A stretch of DNA of 64,000 bases, taken from contig NZ_JARFYN010000004.1 of NCBI RefSeq assembly GCF_030272695.1, positions 1 to 64,000 on the forward strand, written 5' to 3'. Under the pieces are notes generated by a model. It was not told the DNA's origin. It made no database searches and saw only the letters and a list, made by a program, of their open reading frames with translations. This document shows positions 32,158 through 41,122 of this stretch, in pieces (the first letter of the stretch is position 1; every line of letters starts with the position of its first letter). Position numbers and translations under genes: made by a program. The stretch comes from Martinezella calliandrae (lineage in GTDB: Bacteria; Pseudomonadota; Alphaproteobacteria; Rhizobiales; Rhizobiaceae).

Positions 32158-32871
32158 TCAGAGCGGCGACAGCAGATCGACCGCCTGTTGCCCGCGCGGC
32201 GGCTGCTGTATTTCCGTCAGACGGCCGCGGCCGCCGTAGGAGATGCGTGCTTCCGCGATCTTGTCGTAGGAGATCGTGTTATCAGACGTGACGTCCTGCG
32301 GCCGAACGATGCCGGCGACATTCAGGATACGAATCTCCTGGTTCATGCGCACTTCCTGGGAGCCGCTGATCATCAGATTGCCGTTCTCGAGAACGCCGGT
32401 GACGACGGCGGCGACCAGCAGAGTGATCTGCTCGGAGCGCTGCATCTTGCCCTTGCCGTCGGTGCTGGTGTCGGAGCCGGAGGTTGCGTCGCCATTTGTG
32501 GCGGGCTGCCAACCAAAGATCTTGGCGGTGATGTTCCAGTTCAAGTCGCTCTTGTTCGTGCGACTACGATTGGTCTCGTTATCCCAGTTGGCCTTGTCGT
32601 TGATCGAGATATTGACCGTCAGGATATCGCCGACATTCAGGGCACGTGCATCCTTGAAAAGGGCGGCCTGCGAATCATTCCAGAGCGAGTAACCCTGCGC
32701 CACCTGATGCGGCCGTTTCGGATACTGCAGCATCTGCGGCGTCTGCGCATATTGCAGGCCGCTGCCGATCGGGCTCATGGCAGGCGCCCTGCCGATTTCC
32801 CTGAGAGCCTGCGACTGACAACCGGCGAGGAAAACGACGACTGCGCACGTGGCCGTAAGACGCATGTTCAT
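32158..32871 (-). CDS. flgH: FlgH, L-ring lipoprotein
   Basis: 237 residues with a lipoprotein signal: V-V-F-L-A-G-C (lipobox L-A-G-C, Cys18). Conserved FlgH parts are S-L-W-N-D-S-Q-A-A-L-F-K-D-A-R-A, G-D-I-L-T-V-N-I-S-I-N-D-K-A and N-G-N-L-M-I-S-G-S-Q-E-V-R-M-N-Q-E. It makes the outer-membrane L ring. Its ATG overlaps the motE stop by 4 bases. Confidence 0.95.
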   Translation of the reverse strand: MNMRLTATCAVVVFLAGCQSQALREIGRAPAMSPIGSGLQYAQTPQMLQYPKRPHQVAQGYSLWNDSQAALFKDARALNVGDILTVNISINDKANWDNETNRSRTNKSDLNWNITAKIFGWQPATNGDATSGSDTSTDGKGKMQRSEQITLLVAAVVTGVLENGNLMISGSQEVRMNQEIRILNVAGIVRPQDVTSDNTISYDKIAEARISYGGRGRLTEIQQPPRGQQAVDLLSPL

Positions 32872-33419
32872 GAGGGGTCCTTCGACTTCGATGTATTCGG
32901 ATCGGACGCGCTGGAGATGATGTTGGTGACAACAGCGGCTTTCTGCGCGTCCATCTCCGCCAGAATAAGACTCGACTGGCGCGGCGAGAGCTTCATGATT
33001 ATCGCGGCGGCCACGGTGACTTTCACCTGGTCAAGGCTCGCCGCTGCCGCATCGGGCTTCATGTTCTTGTAGATGTCGACCAGACCGGAATCGGCGGTCT
33101 TCAGGAAATCGTCGCGCCGCTTCAACCAGTCTTCGTATTCCGCCTTGCGCTGGTCCATGGTGGCAATGCGCTGGTTGACATCGGCCTGCAGCTTTTCAAG
33201 TTCCTGCTTCTGCAACAGATACCGCTGGTCGCGGGCAGGATCGGCGATATTGGTGCAAAACTGTCTGATCTCGTCCTGGCTGGATGCAGGGTCGACGACA
33301 GGCTTCGGCACCTCCTGCGCCGCCGCGGCATAGGCCGACAGCAGCAATGCAGTCATGGCGGGAGCCACCGCAGCACGGCAGGACGTCAACATTTTCTTGG
33401 CGATAACGAACGTTGTCAT
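32868..33419 (-). CDS. motE: MotE, periplasmic chaperone for MotC
   Basis: 183 residues with a signal peptide (M-T-A-L-L-L-S-A-Y-A-A-A-A-Q-E) and a helical, charged mature part: F-C-T-N-I-A-D-P-A-R-D-Q-R-Y, then a coiled coil (E-L-E-K-L-Q-A-D-V-N-Q-R-I), then I-M-K-L-S-P-R-Q-S-S-L-I-L-A-E-M-D. This matches S. meliloti MotE, which folds and stabilises MotC. It is also of the MgtE-N-like/FliG-related coiled-coil kind. ATGA overlaps on both sides (flgI, flgH) tie it into the ring operon rather than with motB/motC. Confidence 0.88.
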   Translation of the reverse strand: MTTFVIAKKMLTSCRAAVAPAMTALLLSAYAAAAQEVPKPVVDPASSQDEIRQFCTNIADPARDQRYLLQKQELEKLQADVNQRIATMDQRKAEYEDWLKRRDDFLKTADSGLVDIYKNMKPDAAAASLDQVKVTVAAAIIMKLSPRQSSLILAEMDAQKAAVVTNIISSASDPNTSKSKDPS

Positions 33420-34534
33420 TGCAGAACGAGCTCCGCTTGCAGCGCGCCGGCCGATTTGATGCCTTGCAGGATTGCTATGATGCCGTCGGGCTTGACGCCG
33501 ATATTGTTCAGCCCGGAGACCAGAGTTTTCAAGTCAGGACCTTCAAGCACGGCGACACGGCCGCCGCTCTTGGTTGCCGTGATATCCGTTTGATCCTGAA
33601 CGGCGGTCTGCCCGTTCGAGAAGGGTTCTGGCTGGATCACTTGCGGGTTCTCGCTCACCTGCACAGTTAGGGTTCCGTAGCTGACAGCGACCGGCGAGAC
33701 ACGGACATCGGCGCCGATAACGATCGTTCCGGTGCGCTCGTTGATGACCACTTTGGCCGGCGTATCGGTTTGGACGTCGAGATTTTCGATATCCGCCATC
33801 AGCCGCGTCAGGTCGGCCATCTTCGGCTTCGCGATCGCAACCTCCTGCGAATCCTTGGCTTCGGCGATCGGAGCGCCGAAATGCGAAGTTGCCCAGGCAT
33901 TGACGGTATCGGCAATGCGGATCGAGGTGGAGAAATCCGGATTGCGAAGTTGCAGCACAAGATTGACGGAATCCTTGAAACGCGAGGGCAGCTCGCGCTC
34001 GATGATGGCGCCGCCCGGCACGCGGCCGGCGGTCGTGGTGCCTTCGGTAACGCTGGCGGCGGCCCCTTGCGCCTGGAAACCCGAGACGATGACCGACCCC
34101 TGCGCCACGGCATAGATCTGGCCGTCTGCGCCGCTGAGCGAGGTCATGATCAGCGTGCCGCCGCGCAGCGACGTTGCGTCGCCCAGCGAACTGACCGTTA
34201 CATCGATGCGGCTGCCCGGGCTTGCGAAGGGCGGCAGGTTGGTCGTCACCATGACGGCGGCGGTGTTCTTGGCGGCAGACTGGCCGCCCTGCGTCGAAAT
34301 GCCGAGGTTCTGCAGCATTGCGCGCATGGACTGTTCGGTAAATGGTGAGGAACGCAGACTATCGCCGGTCCCCTGGAGGCCGACGATCAAGCCGTAACCG
34401 ATCAACTGGTTGTCGCGTCCTGCCTGCAATGAGGCGATGTCCTTGATGCGCGATTGCATCGCCAGGGCTGGATTGCCGACGACCAGGCTGGGCAAGGCCA
34501 GCAAGACCGCGAGAAAATGACGAAGACTTCTCAT
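33416..34534 (-). CDS. flgI: FlgI, P-ring protein
   Basis: 372 residues with a signal peptide ending near N-P-A-L-A-M-Q. R-I-K-D-I-A-S-L-Q-A-G-R-D-N-Q-L-I-G-Y-G-L-I-V-G-L-Q-G-T-G-D in short blocks is the family mark; A-A-V-M-V-T-T-N-L-P-P-F-A and L-E-G-P-D-L-K-T-L-V-S-G-L-N-N-I also match. Forms the periplasmic P ring around the rod. Coupled to flgA upstream and motE downstream by 4-base overlaps. Confidence 0.96.
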   Translation of the reverse strand: MRSLRHFLAVLLALPSLVVGNPALAMQSRIKDIASLQAGRDNQLIGYGLIVGLQGTGDSLRSSPFTEQSMRAMLQNLGISTQGGQSAAKNTAAVMVTTNLPPFASPGSRIDVTVSSLGDATSLRGGTLIMTSLSGADGQIYAVAQGSVIVSGFQAQGAAASVTEGTTTAGRVPGGAIIERELPSRFKDSVNLVLQLRNPDFSTSIRIADTVNAWATSHFGAPIAEAKDSQEVAIAKPKMADLTRLMADIENLDVQTDTPAKVVINERTGTIVIGADVRVSPVAVSYGTLTVQVSENPQVIQPEPFSNGQTAVQDQTDITATKSGGRVAVLEGPDLKTLVSGLNNIGVKPDGIIAILQGIKSAGALQAELVLQ

Positions 34535-35031
34535 TTTGCGACCACGCGGATGGTGCCGTTTTCGAGGACCGTGCCGTTGACGATGATGCCCGAGTCCAGA
34601 TTGCGGGCGCGCACGCTGTCGCCGACCGCGCCGTCATCCAGCGGCGTTCCGGCCGCGGTGATCGTCATGCTGCCCATGTTCATGACCAGGCGGACATTGG
34701 AGCCGCGTGTCACCGCATAGGGTTCGCGCAACGCGGAAATGGAGATGGTTCGGCCGGGCAGAAGCGTGCGTTTCGACACCAAGCCCGTTACGTCCCGGAT
34801 TCGTTTGGCGTAATCGCCAGTCAGGTTCGGGTTGGTGACGTCGACCTCTTCGAGCTGGCCGCTGCTGATGATATCACCGGGATAAATCACCTCGGTCGGC
34901 ACGACGGCGGTCCCGAGGCTTGTCGCGTCGGTACCCGTTGCACCAGCGGGATCGACCGACACGAACATGACGGAGAGGCTCGCTGCGGCGAGCCAGGCCA
35001 TTGCTAAGCTTTTCATCCGGCGAAACCTCAT
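34531..35031 (-). CDS. flgA: FlgA, P-ring assembly chaperone
   Basis: 166 residues: signal peptide (L-A-M-A-W-L-A-A-A-S-L-S-V-M-F-V) and an SAF-type domain with V-I-Y-P-G-D-I-I, V-S-K-R-T-L-L-P-G-R-T-I-S-I-S-A-L and G-S-N-V-R-L-V-M-N-M-G-S-M-T-I-T. It ends G-T-V-L-E-N-G-T-I-R-V. Helps FlgI assemble in the periplasm. Shorter than enteric FlgA (about 220), as is usual here. It overlaps flgI and lies 18 bases after flgG. Confidence 0.92.
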   Translation of the reverse strand: MRFRRMKSLAMAWLAAASLSVMFVSVDPAGATGTDATSLGTAVVPTEVIYPGDIISSGQLEEVDVTNPNLTGDYAKRIRDVTGLVSKRTLLPGRTISISALREPYAVTRGSNVRLVMNMGSMTITAAGTPLDDGAVGDSVRARNLDSGIIVNGTVLENGTIRVVAK

Positions 35032-35049
35032 GTTCGGCCCGTCCTCTCG

Positions 35050-35838
35050 TTACTTCAGATTTTTACTGACGATCTGCGCCATGTCGTCGGCGGTGGTGAT
35101 GACCTTGGAATTCATCTCATAGGCACGCTGCGCGGTGATCAGGTCGGTGATTTCCTTGACCGGATCGACGTTCGACGATTCCAGATAGCCCTGCTTCATG
35201 TAGGCGAAGCCGTTCGTATTGGGATCGGAGACGACGGGATCGCCGGAGGCCGGCGTCTGGGTGAAGAGGTTGCTTCCCATCGGCTGCAAACCGGCTTCGT
35301 TGACGAAGTTGGCGATCTGAAGCTGACCGAGAACGGTCGGCGTCGTGGCGGTGCCGATCGTTGCCGAGACCTGGCCGGATTCGTTGATGACGATATTGCT
35401 GGCGTTGTTCGGGATCGTAATCCCCGGCTCCAACACATTGCCGTCGGCCGTGACGATCTGGCCGGTGTCGCTCTTGTTGAACGAGCCGGCGCGCGTATAG
35501 GCCGTCGTGCCGTCCGGCATCCGGATCTGGAACCAGCCGCGTCCGACCAGCGCGACGTCGAGATCGTTCTGCGTCTGCGACAGTTCGCCCTGGATCTGGA
35601 TGTTGCGGACCGCCGTCGTCTGCACGCCAAGACCGATATTGGCGCCTTCCGGCACCACGGCCTGGTTCGGTCGGTTGGCGATGCCCTTGGCCCGTTCGGT
35701 CTGGTACAGAAGGTCCGAGAACTCGGCGCGGGAACGCTTGTAGCCCGTCGTATTGATGTTCGCAATGTTGTTCGCGATGACTTCGAGATTGGTCTGCTGG
35801 GCGTCCATGCCTGTCGCGGCAATAGCGAGCGCTCTCAT
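35050..35838 (-). CDS. flgG: FlgG, distal rod protein
   Basis: 262 residues, the normal FlgG length: [21 protein letters not shown] and [18 protein letters not shown] at the start, [25 protein letters not shown] at the end. A dispersed repeat lies just upstream (35859-35905), between fliE and flgG. Confidence 0.96.
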   Translation of the reverse strand: MRALAIAATGMDAQQTNLEVIANNIANINTTGYKRSRAEFSDLLYQTERAKGIANRPNQAVVPEGANIGLGVQTTAVRNIQIQGELSQTQNDLDVALVGRGWFQIRMPDGTTAYTRAGSFNKSDTGQIVTADGNVLEPGITIPNNASNIVINESGQVSATIGTATTPTVLGQLQIANFVNEAGLQPMGSNLFTQTPASGDPVVSDPNTNGFAYMKQGYLESSNVDPVKEITDLITAQRAYEMNSKVITTADDMAQIVSKNLK

Positions 35839-35858
35839 GCCTTCGTCCTTCGAGCTAG

Positions 35859-35905
35859 GGCATGATCCCGAAAGCCGCCAGGCAGCTTTTCAATATGATC
35901 ATGCC
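35859..35905. repeat. Palindromic dispersed repeat upstream of flgG
   Basis: GGCATGATC at 35859-35867 and GATCATGCC at 35897-35905 form a perfect 9-base inverted repeat. The pattern CATGATCCCGAAA ... TTTTC ... GATCATGCC is the known rhizobial intergenic repeat type. It occupies the only sizeable gap in the flgB-flgI run. Confidence 0.6.
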
Positions 35906-35942
35906 AAATCAATTAATGGGAGCGGGAGCGAGACCACCCGCC

Positions 35943-36293
35943 CTAAATCTGCATTTTCGTAATATCGAGAAAGGCGGTGACCACCTTGTCGCGTAGCGCG
36001 ATCGCCGTCTGCAACGTCTGATCCGCCTGCATGACCTTATCGACCACTTCGCGTGTGCTCATCGTGCCCTTGATGCCGGCGAAGGAGGCGTTTTCGGCTT
36101 CCTTCAACGTATTGATGGAGTCTTTCGCCACGTTTGACATGACCGAGGCAAAGCTGGCTCCCGTCGCGTTCCCGAGCGTCGTCCCCGGCGTCGACGCCAG
36201 TGCGTTGGTCGAAGTGGAGCTCTGGTCCGTAGCGATGCTGCCGAGACCGCGGACCGCCGAGAGAGAGGCGACATTCTTGATAGCGTCAATCAT
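35943..36293 (-). CDS. fliE: FliE, MS-ring/rod junction protein
   Basis: 116 residues. The C-terminal half is typical: [20 protein letters not shown], then [22 protein letters not shown]. It ends I-T-K-M-Q-I. Joins the MS ring to the proximal rod and is exported early. ATG overlaps the flgC stop by 4 bases. Confidence 0.93.
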   Translation of the reverse strand: MIDAIKNVASLSAVRGLGSIATDQSSTSTNALASTPGTTLGNATGASFASVMSNVAKDSINTLKEAENASFAGIKGTMSTREVVDKVMQADQTLQTAIALRDKVVTAFLDITKMQI

Positions 36294-36709
36294 TGTGCAT
36301 TCTTCAAGAGATCAATGGTGGAGTTGATGAGATCGCGCGACTGCTTGATCGTTTGCAGATTGGCCTCATAGGAACGATTGGCTTCGCGCATATCGGCCAT
36401 TTCGACGAGAATGTTGACGTTGGGCATTTTGACATAGCCCTTCGTGTCCGCCGCCGGATTGTCTGGGTCGTATTCCTCGATGAACTTGCCGGTGTCTTCG
36501 CCCATCTTCTTCACGCCGACCGTGGTCACGCCATTGGCGCGATCGACCTCGGCGCCGAAGGTCACCGTCTTTCGGCGATAGGGATCGGAGCCGGGGGTGT
36601 CGCCGGTCGAACGGGCATTGGCAATATTTTCGGAAACAACGCGCAGGCGGGTCGATTGTGCCTCCAGGCCGGAGCCCGCAATCTTCAATGCGGCTGATAA
36701 AGGATCCAT
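36290..36709 (-). CDS. flgC: FlgC, proximal rod protein
   Basis: 139 residues: [22 protein letters not shown] and [12 protein letters not shown] at the start, [22 protein letters not shown] at the end, all FlgC signatures. Lies 16 bases after flgB and is coupled to fliE. Confidence 0.96.
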   Translation of the reverse strand: MDPLSAALKIAGSGLEAQSTRLRVVSENIANARSTGDTPGSDPYRRKTVTFGAEVDRANGVTTVGVKKMGEDTGKFIEEYDPDNPAADTKGYVKMPNVNILVEMADMREANRSYEANLQTIKQSRDLINSTIDLLKNAQ

Positions 36710-36725
36710 GACATCTTCACTTCAT

Positions 36726-37118
36726 CTATTGTTTTACGGTCATCAACATCATGCGATGAAAGGAGCTGACCAGCGCAGTGTTCAAACCGTACTGGCGCTG
36801 GATATCGCCGGATTTGGCGAGCTCGTCTTCCAGGCCGACGGTGTTACCCGACTCCTGGACGCCGATTTCTTGGTTGAGCGAGGCCTCTTCGACATTGACG
36901 TCGCCGCTGTCACTGAATTCATTGCCCGAGAAATGCGCCGCGTTGGTCTTCGCCATGCCGATATTCTGGTTGTCGAGAACGGCTTGAAACGGCGTAACGT
37001 CCTTGGCGCGGTACTTCGGGGTATTGGCATTGGCGATGTTGCCGGCAACGACCTCCTGGCGAACCTGGAGCCACTCGGCTTGCCGCGAGGCCAGGTCAAA
37101 GAGCTGAATGGGTTGCAT
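36726..37118 (-). CDS. flgB: FlgB, proximal rod protein
   Basis: 130 residues: M-Q-P-I-Q-L-F-D-L-A-S-R-Q-A-E-W-L, V-V-A-G-N-I-A-N-A-N-T-P-K-Y-R-A-K-D-V-T-P-F near residue 30, and the end Y-G-L-N-T-A-L-V-S-S-F-H-R-M-M-L. The N-A-N-T-P-x-Y-x-A-x-D motif is specific to FlgB. First of the rod genes; an uncharacterised gene lies 118 bases upstream. Confidence 0.95.
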   Translation of the reverse strand: MQPIQLFDLASRQAEWLQVRQEVVAGNIANANTPKYRAKDVTPFQAVLDNQNIGMAKTNAAHFSGNEFSDSGDVNVEEASLNQEIGVQESGNTVGLEDELAKSGDIQRQYGLNTALVSSFHRMMLMTVKQ

Positions 37119-37236
37119 AGGCTTCTCTCCGTTCTTACAGCAGGGACCCTAGAGGGATAATCTTGCGTGGGACTTGCGGGGGATGCGTTCTTGCTAAAGT
37201 CTTTAAAAAGCTTGGTACGCAGGCGATTGCGGGCTC

Positions 37237-37815
37237 TCAGTCATGGCCGTAGACATCGCCGGTGGACGTTACGATGACCCACTTTCCGTCGCGCTGCTCG
37301 ATCGTCGCCAGACGGCTGTTATCGGGCAAGATCGAGCCGACGCGCACGACATACATGCCGGTGTCATCCTCGATCAGCGCCCGGCCGTTTGCGACGTGCA
37401 GTAGATGGAACGGCGATTTGCCGGGGAATGGCTGATCCTCTGCCGCCATGCCCTTGTCGTCCTCAGCCCCGAGACTGCTGGTCGTTGCCGTCGTCAGCGG
37501 ATCGGGAATCATCTGCTTAGGCGCATTCGGATTCTTGTTGACCATCGCAAGCGGCGAGACGTTGACGATCTCGCGCCCAGGCCAGTTCGGCAGATCACGA
37601 GCATGATCGCCCTCGGCAACATGAATGCCGAATTTGTCGGGGTTCAAAAACACATACCAGGGGAAGAAGGCCGAGATGCCAGCGAGTACCAGACCGGTGC
37701 CCGCCAGGACCTTGTCGGTTAGGGTCCGCCTTCTCGCCGGCTTCAGCGGAGCGACCGGTTCGTCTGCATCGGATTCTCTCACGTCTAGCCTCTCTGGGTA
37801 CGGTTCCGAAATCAT
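37237..37815 (-). CDS. Uncharacterised flagellar-locus membrane protein
   Basis: 192 residues, not recognised as a named family. A basic, acidic-mixed start is followed by one membrane helix (V-L-A-G-T-G-L-V-L-A-G-I-S-A-F-F-P-W-Y-V-F, about 36-56). After it comes a soluble, probably periplasmic part with a final strand-rich unit (S-P-F-H-L-L-H-V-A-N-G-R-A-L-I-E, then Y-V-V-R-V-G-S-I-L-P-D, then W-V-I-V-T-S-T-G-D-V-Y) that looks like a small beta domain. It sits between fliI and flgB in rhizobial flagellar clusters. A role at the basal body is likely only by position. Confidence 0.7.
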   Translation of the reverse strand: MISEPYPERLDVRESDADEPVAPLKPARRRTLTDKVLAGTGLVLAGISAFFPWYVFLNPDKFGIHVAEGDHARDLPNWPGREIVNVSPLAMVNKNPNAPKQMIPDPLTTATTSSLGAEDDKGMAAEDQPFPGKSPFHLLHVANGRALIEDDTGMYVVRVGSILPDNSRLATIEQRDGKWVIVTSTGDVYGHD

Positions 37816-37893
37816 GAAACGGTTTCGAACAGGATCATGTGAAATAAAATCACTGGAGCGAATGACGTTTTACCGAAACCTCATCTCGCTCTA
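37813..37893. repeat. Dispersed repeat overlapping the fliI stop codon
   Basis: Contains CATGA (37813) facing TCATG (37835) and GGAGCGA (37854) facing TCGCTC (37886). On the minus strand its edge reads CTAGAGCGAGATGAGG, a repeat end common in Rhizobium; the last codons and TGA stop of fliI (R-A-R-stop) are encoded by it. Confidence 0.5.
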
Positions 37894-39269
37894 GGTTGGG
37901 CGGTCGCGACTTGGCCGTTTTTCAAGGCGGTCGCGAGATCGGTGAAGGCATCGGCCGAAGGCCGCTCGGCGGGGGTCTGTTTCAATATCTCGTAGATGAG
38001 CGGCACCTGACGGATGGCCATGTCGAGATCCGGGTCGGCGCCCTGGCGGTATCCGCCGATCAAGCGGAGATCTCGGGTTTCCTCGAAACGATGCACCAGT
38101 GCCTTCAGGCGGGAAACCAGCTTTTCCTGATCCGGCGTCCAGGCCTTACGCGCCAAGCGCGAGACTGAGGCCAGTGGGTCGATCGGCGGATAGCGCCCCT
38201 CCTCCGCAAGACTGCGTTGGAGAACGATATGGCCGTCGAGTATGCCGCGGGTGGAATCGGCAATCGGATCGTTGTGATTGTCGCCGTCGACGAGGATGGA
38301 GATGATCGCAGTGATCGTGCCTGTGCCTTCCGGCCCCGGGCCCGCGCGTTCCAGAAGGCGCGGTAGTTCGGTGAAGACCGAGGCCGGGTAACCACGTGCG
38401 ATCGGCGGCTCGCCGGACGCGGTCGCGACCTCGCGGATGGCGTGGGCGAAGCGGGTGACACTGTCGACGATCAACAGCACGTTGTCGCCCTGATCGCGGA
38501 AATGTTCGGCGATCGTGATGGCCGACAACGGCGCCATCTTGCGCAGCATCGGGCTCTCGTCGCTGGTCGCGACGACGGCGATCGACTTCTGCATGTGAGA
38601 ACCGAGCGTGTCCTCGATGAATTCGCGGACTTCGCGGCCACGTTCGCCGACCAGTGCAATCACCACCTTGTCGAAAGCATTGGCCCTGGCCAGCATTGAC
38701 AGCAATGTCGACTTGCCAACGCCAGAACCGGCAAAGATGCCGAGACGCTGACCAAGGCAGAGCGGCGAGAAGATGTCGATCGCGCGGACGCCGGTCTTGA
38801 AGCCCGTCTCGACGCGTTTGCGCGTCATGGAAGGCGGCGCGGTATTGGAGATCGAACGCGAAATCGTGCCTGCCGTCAGTGGTCCGAGACCGTCGATCGG
38901 CTCGCCCAGCGAGTTGATCGTGCGTCCGCACCAGCTATCCGACGGCGCAATGCGGAAGGCCCCCTTGCGGATGACGGTATCGTGAATACCGATCGGCTCA
39001 CCCGGCTCGATCGGACAGACATAGGTCAGCTCCGGCTCAACGCGGACGACTTCACCGAGATGGATGCCAGTGGAGGAACGATGGGCGACGAATTCGCCTA
39101 GACGCACATGCCTGGAAAGACCAGCGACTGTATAGTGCCCAGCCGCGATGGTGCGCACATGGCCACCGTCGGCGACCGTGTTTTCGGCCATCATATATTG
39201 CCCGGCCAACGCGCCCATAAGTGAAAGCTTCGGCGACATCGCGCCTTCGGGCATTCCATCCTCGAACAT
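37881..39269 (-). CDS. fliI: FliI, flagellar export ATPase
   Basis: 462 residues, F1-beta-like. Walker A: G-I-F-A-G-S-G-V-G-K-S-T-L-L near 185. Walker B: N-V-L-L-I-V-D-S-V-T-R-F-A near 275, with the catalytic region G-E-R-G-R-E-V-R-E-F-I-E. Also G-Y-P-A-S-V-F-T-E-L-P-R-L-L-E-R-A-G. Powers export of flagellar parts at the cytoplasmic base with FliH and FliJ, whose candidates lie elsewhere (20065 and 5005). It lies 12 bases after flgF. Its C-terminal three codons run into a dispersed repeat, so the tail may be lineage-specific. Confidence 0.96.
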   Translation of the reverse strand: MFEDGMPEGAMSPKLSLMGALAGQYMMAENTVADGGHVRTIAAGHYTVAGLSRHVRLGEFVAHRSSTGIHLGEVVRVEPELTYVCPIEPGEPIGIHDTVIRKGAFRIAPSDSWCGRTINSLGEPIDGLGPLTAGTISRSISNTAPPSMTRKRVETGFKTGVRAIDIFSPLCLGQRLGIFAGSGVGKSTLLSMLARANAFDKVVIALVGERGREVREFIEDTLGSHMQKSIAVVATSDESPMLRKMAPLSAITIAEHFRDQGDNVLLIVDSVTRFAHAIREVATASGEPPIARGYPASVFTELPRLLERAGPGPEGTGTITAIISILVDGDNHNDPIADSTRGILDGHIVLQRSLAEEGRYPPIDPLASVSRLARKAWTPDQEKLVSRLKALVHRFEETRDLRLIGGYRQGADPDLDMAIRQVPLIYEILKQTPAERPSADAFTDLATALKNGQVATAQPRAR

Positions 39270-39281
39270 GATCCGACCTTC

Positions 39282-40022
39282 TTACTGGCTGCCGCCGAGG
39301 GTCTTGATCGCATCCGTGAGCGTGCCTTCACTGTTATTCGTGAGCGTCGAGATATTGTCGAAGGCACGGCTGACTTCGATCAGCTGGGTCATTTCCCGCA
39401 TGCCGTTGACGTTGGAGTTTTCGAGATAGCCCTGGGCGACACCAACGTTGGAACGGTCGACGATAGGCTTCGGCGGGTCCGTCGCCAGTACGCCACTATT
39501 GTCGTAGCGCAGGAAACCCTTGCTGATGTCAGCGCTGTAAAGGCCGATCTGGCCGGCCTGCTTGCCGTTTTGCGAGACCGTACCATCCGACGAGACGGTC
39601 GGTGCACCACCGCCGGGATCGAGCTGGATCGGCGCGCCACCGGGATCGAGCACGGGATAGCCGCGCTCGGAAACCAGCGCGCCGCTATCGGTCATGGTAA
39701 AGCGTCCGTCGCGCGTCAGGACCAGACCGGCCGGCGTGTTGAGACCGAACCAAGCATCGCCCTTGACGGCGAAATCGAAGAGATTGCCGGTGTTTTCCAG
39801 TTCGCCGTTGTCGGTGGAGAGATAGTCATTGCCTTGCGAGACGAAGGCGACTCTGGCGTTGAGCTTGTTTTCGGTATTGCTGAGCACTTGATTGAACTTG
39901 ACCTCGGTGCCGCGGAAACCCGTCGTGTTCACGTTGGCCATGTTGTCGGCGATCGTTGTCAAACGCCGCTCAAGCGCCATCTGCGATGACAGCGCCACAT
40001 AAATACCAGACTGCATTTTCAA
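39282..40022 (-). CDS. flgF: FlgF, proximal rod protein
   Basis: 246 residues: S-G-I-Y-V-A-L-S-S-Q-M-A-L-E-R-R-L-T-T-I-A-D-N-M-A-N-V-N-T-T-G-F in blocks at the start; E-N-S-N-V-N-G-M-R-E-M-T-Q-L-I-E-V-S-R-A-F at the end. The L-E-R-R-L start separates FlgF from FlgG. First gene of the leftward run flgF-fliI and divergent from motA across a 222-base gap. Confidence 0.94.
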   Translation of the reverse strand: MKMQSGIYVALSSQMALERRLTTIADNMANVNTTGFRGTEVKFNQVLSNTENKLNARVAFVSQGNDYLSTDNGELENTGNLFDFAVKGDAWFGLNTPAGLVLTRDGRFTMTDSGALVSERGYPVLDPGGAPIQLDPGGGAPTVSSDGTVSQNGKQAGQIGLYSADISKGFLRYDNSGVLATDPPKPIVDRSNVGVAQGYLENSNVNGMREMTQLIEVSRAFDNISTLTNNSEGTLTDAIKTLGGSQ

Positions 40023-40244
40023 CGCCCTCCGGACATTGGAGAATAACGGGAATGGAAACGCCAGATATTGCGGCGCTCCGACATGTCGTTAGCCGGGCGT
40101 GGATGCCCTTACCCGACACTCTGCCTGCATTGGCTTGTGCGAAGCTGACACCGCGAAAAGCTTGTGCGGTGGCCGCCGAACAGCCTCACGCAAGGCAAGT
40201 CCCCTACTTGATCTGAGGAAGCAACGTTCAGGTGTGGACTGGCG
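40023..40244. promoter_or_regulatory. Divergent promoter region flgF / motA
   Basis: 222 bases between divergent operons. No gene or strong dyad seen. It must hold promoters for both the flgF-fliI and the motA-fliM-fliN-fliG operons, probably Rem-dependent by analogy with S. meliloti; no binding site could be pointed to. Confidence 0.35.
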
Positions 40245-41117
40245 ATGAATATTATTATCGGATTTGTAGTGACCTGCGGCTGCATCATTGGCAGCTTCAT
40301 GGCGATGGGTGGGCATGTGGACGCGCTGTTCCAGCCCTTCGAGTTTGTCATCATCGCAGGTGCCGGCATCGGCGGCTTCATCATGGCCAATCCGATGAAG
40401 GTCGTGAAGGATTCCGGCAAGGCGCTGGGCGAAGCCTTCAAGCACTCGGTCCCGAAGGAACGGAACTACCTCGACACGCTCGGCGTGCTCTATGCGCTGA
40501 TGCGGGACCTGCGCACCAAGTCACGCAACGAAATCGAAGCCCACATCGACAATCCGGACGAGTCCATAATCTTCCAGGCTGCTCCAACGGTGCTGAAGAA
40601 CAAGGAACTGACGGCCTTCATCTGCGATTATGTCCGCCTCATCATCATCGGCAATGCCCGCTCGCATGAAATAGAGGCGCTGATGGACGAGGAAATCAAC
40701 ACCATCCTGCATGACAAGATGAAGCCCTATCATTCGATCACGATCATGGGCGATTCTTTCCCTGCCATAGGTATCGTCGCGGCCGTTCTCGGCGTCATCA
40801 AGGCCATGAGCCACATCAACGATTCGCCCGAAGTGCTCGGCCACCTCATCGGCTCGGCGCTGGTCGGCACCTTCCTCGGCATTCTGCTTTCCTACTCCGT
40901 TTGCGCCCCACTGGTGTCGCAGATCAAGGTGGTACGCAGCAAGCAGCACCGCCTCTACGTGATCGTCAAGCAGACGCTGCTTGCCTACATGAACGGCTCC
41001 GTACCGCAGGTGGCGCTCGAATACGGCCGCAAGACCATTTCCTCCTATGAACGTCCGTCGATCGATGCGGTCGAACAGGAAATGATGAATCCTGGCGGTG
41101 AGAGCAAGGCGGCCTGA
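40245..41117 (+). CDS. motA: MotA, stator proton channel protein
   Basis: 290 residues with four membrane helices. Seen: [17 protein letters not shown] at the start, [14 protein letters not shown], and [18 protein letters not shown] with the channel prolines. The cytoplasmic loop (about 60-165) carries charged residues that contact FliG. It begins the plus-strand set motA-fliM-fliN-fliG and is 5 bases from fliM. motB is 20 kb away, a rhizobial trait. Confidence 0.96.
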   Translation: MNIIIGFVVTCGCIIGSFMAMGGHVDALFQPFEFVIIAGAGIGGFIMANPMKVVKDSGKALGEAFKHSVPKERNYLDTLGVLYALMRDLRTKSRNEIEAHIDNPDESIIFQAAPTVLKNKELTAFICDYVRLIIIGNARSHEIEALMDEEINTILHDKMKPYHSITIMGDSFPAIGIVAAVLGVIKAMSHINDSPEVLGHLIGSALVGTFLGILLSYSVCAPLVSQIKVVRSKQHRLYVIVKQTLLAYMNGSVPQVALEYGRKTISSYERPSIDAVEQEMMNPGGESKAA

Positions 41118-41122
41118 CGATC

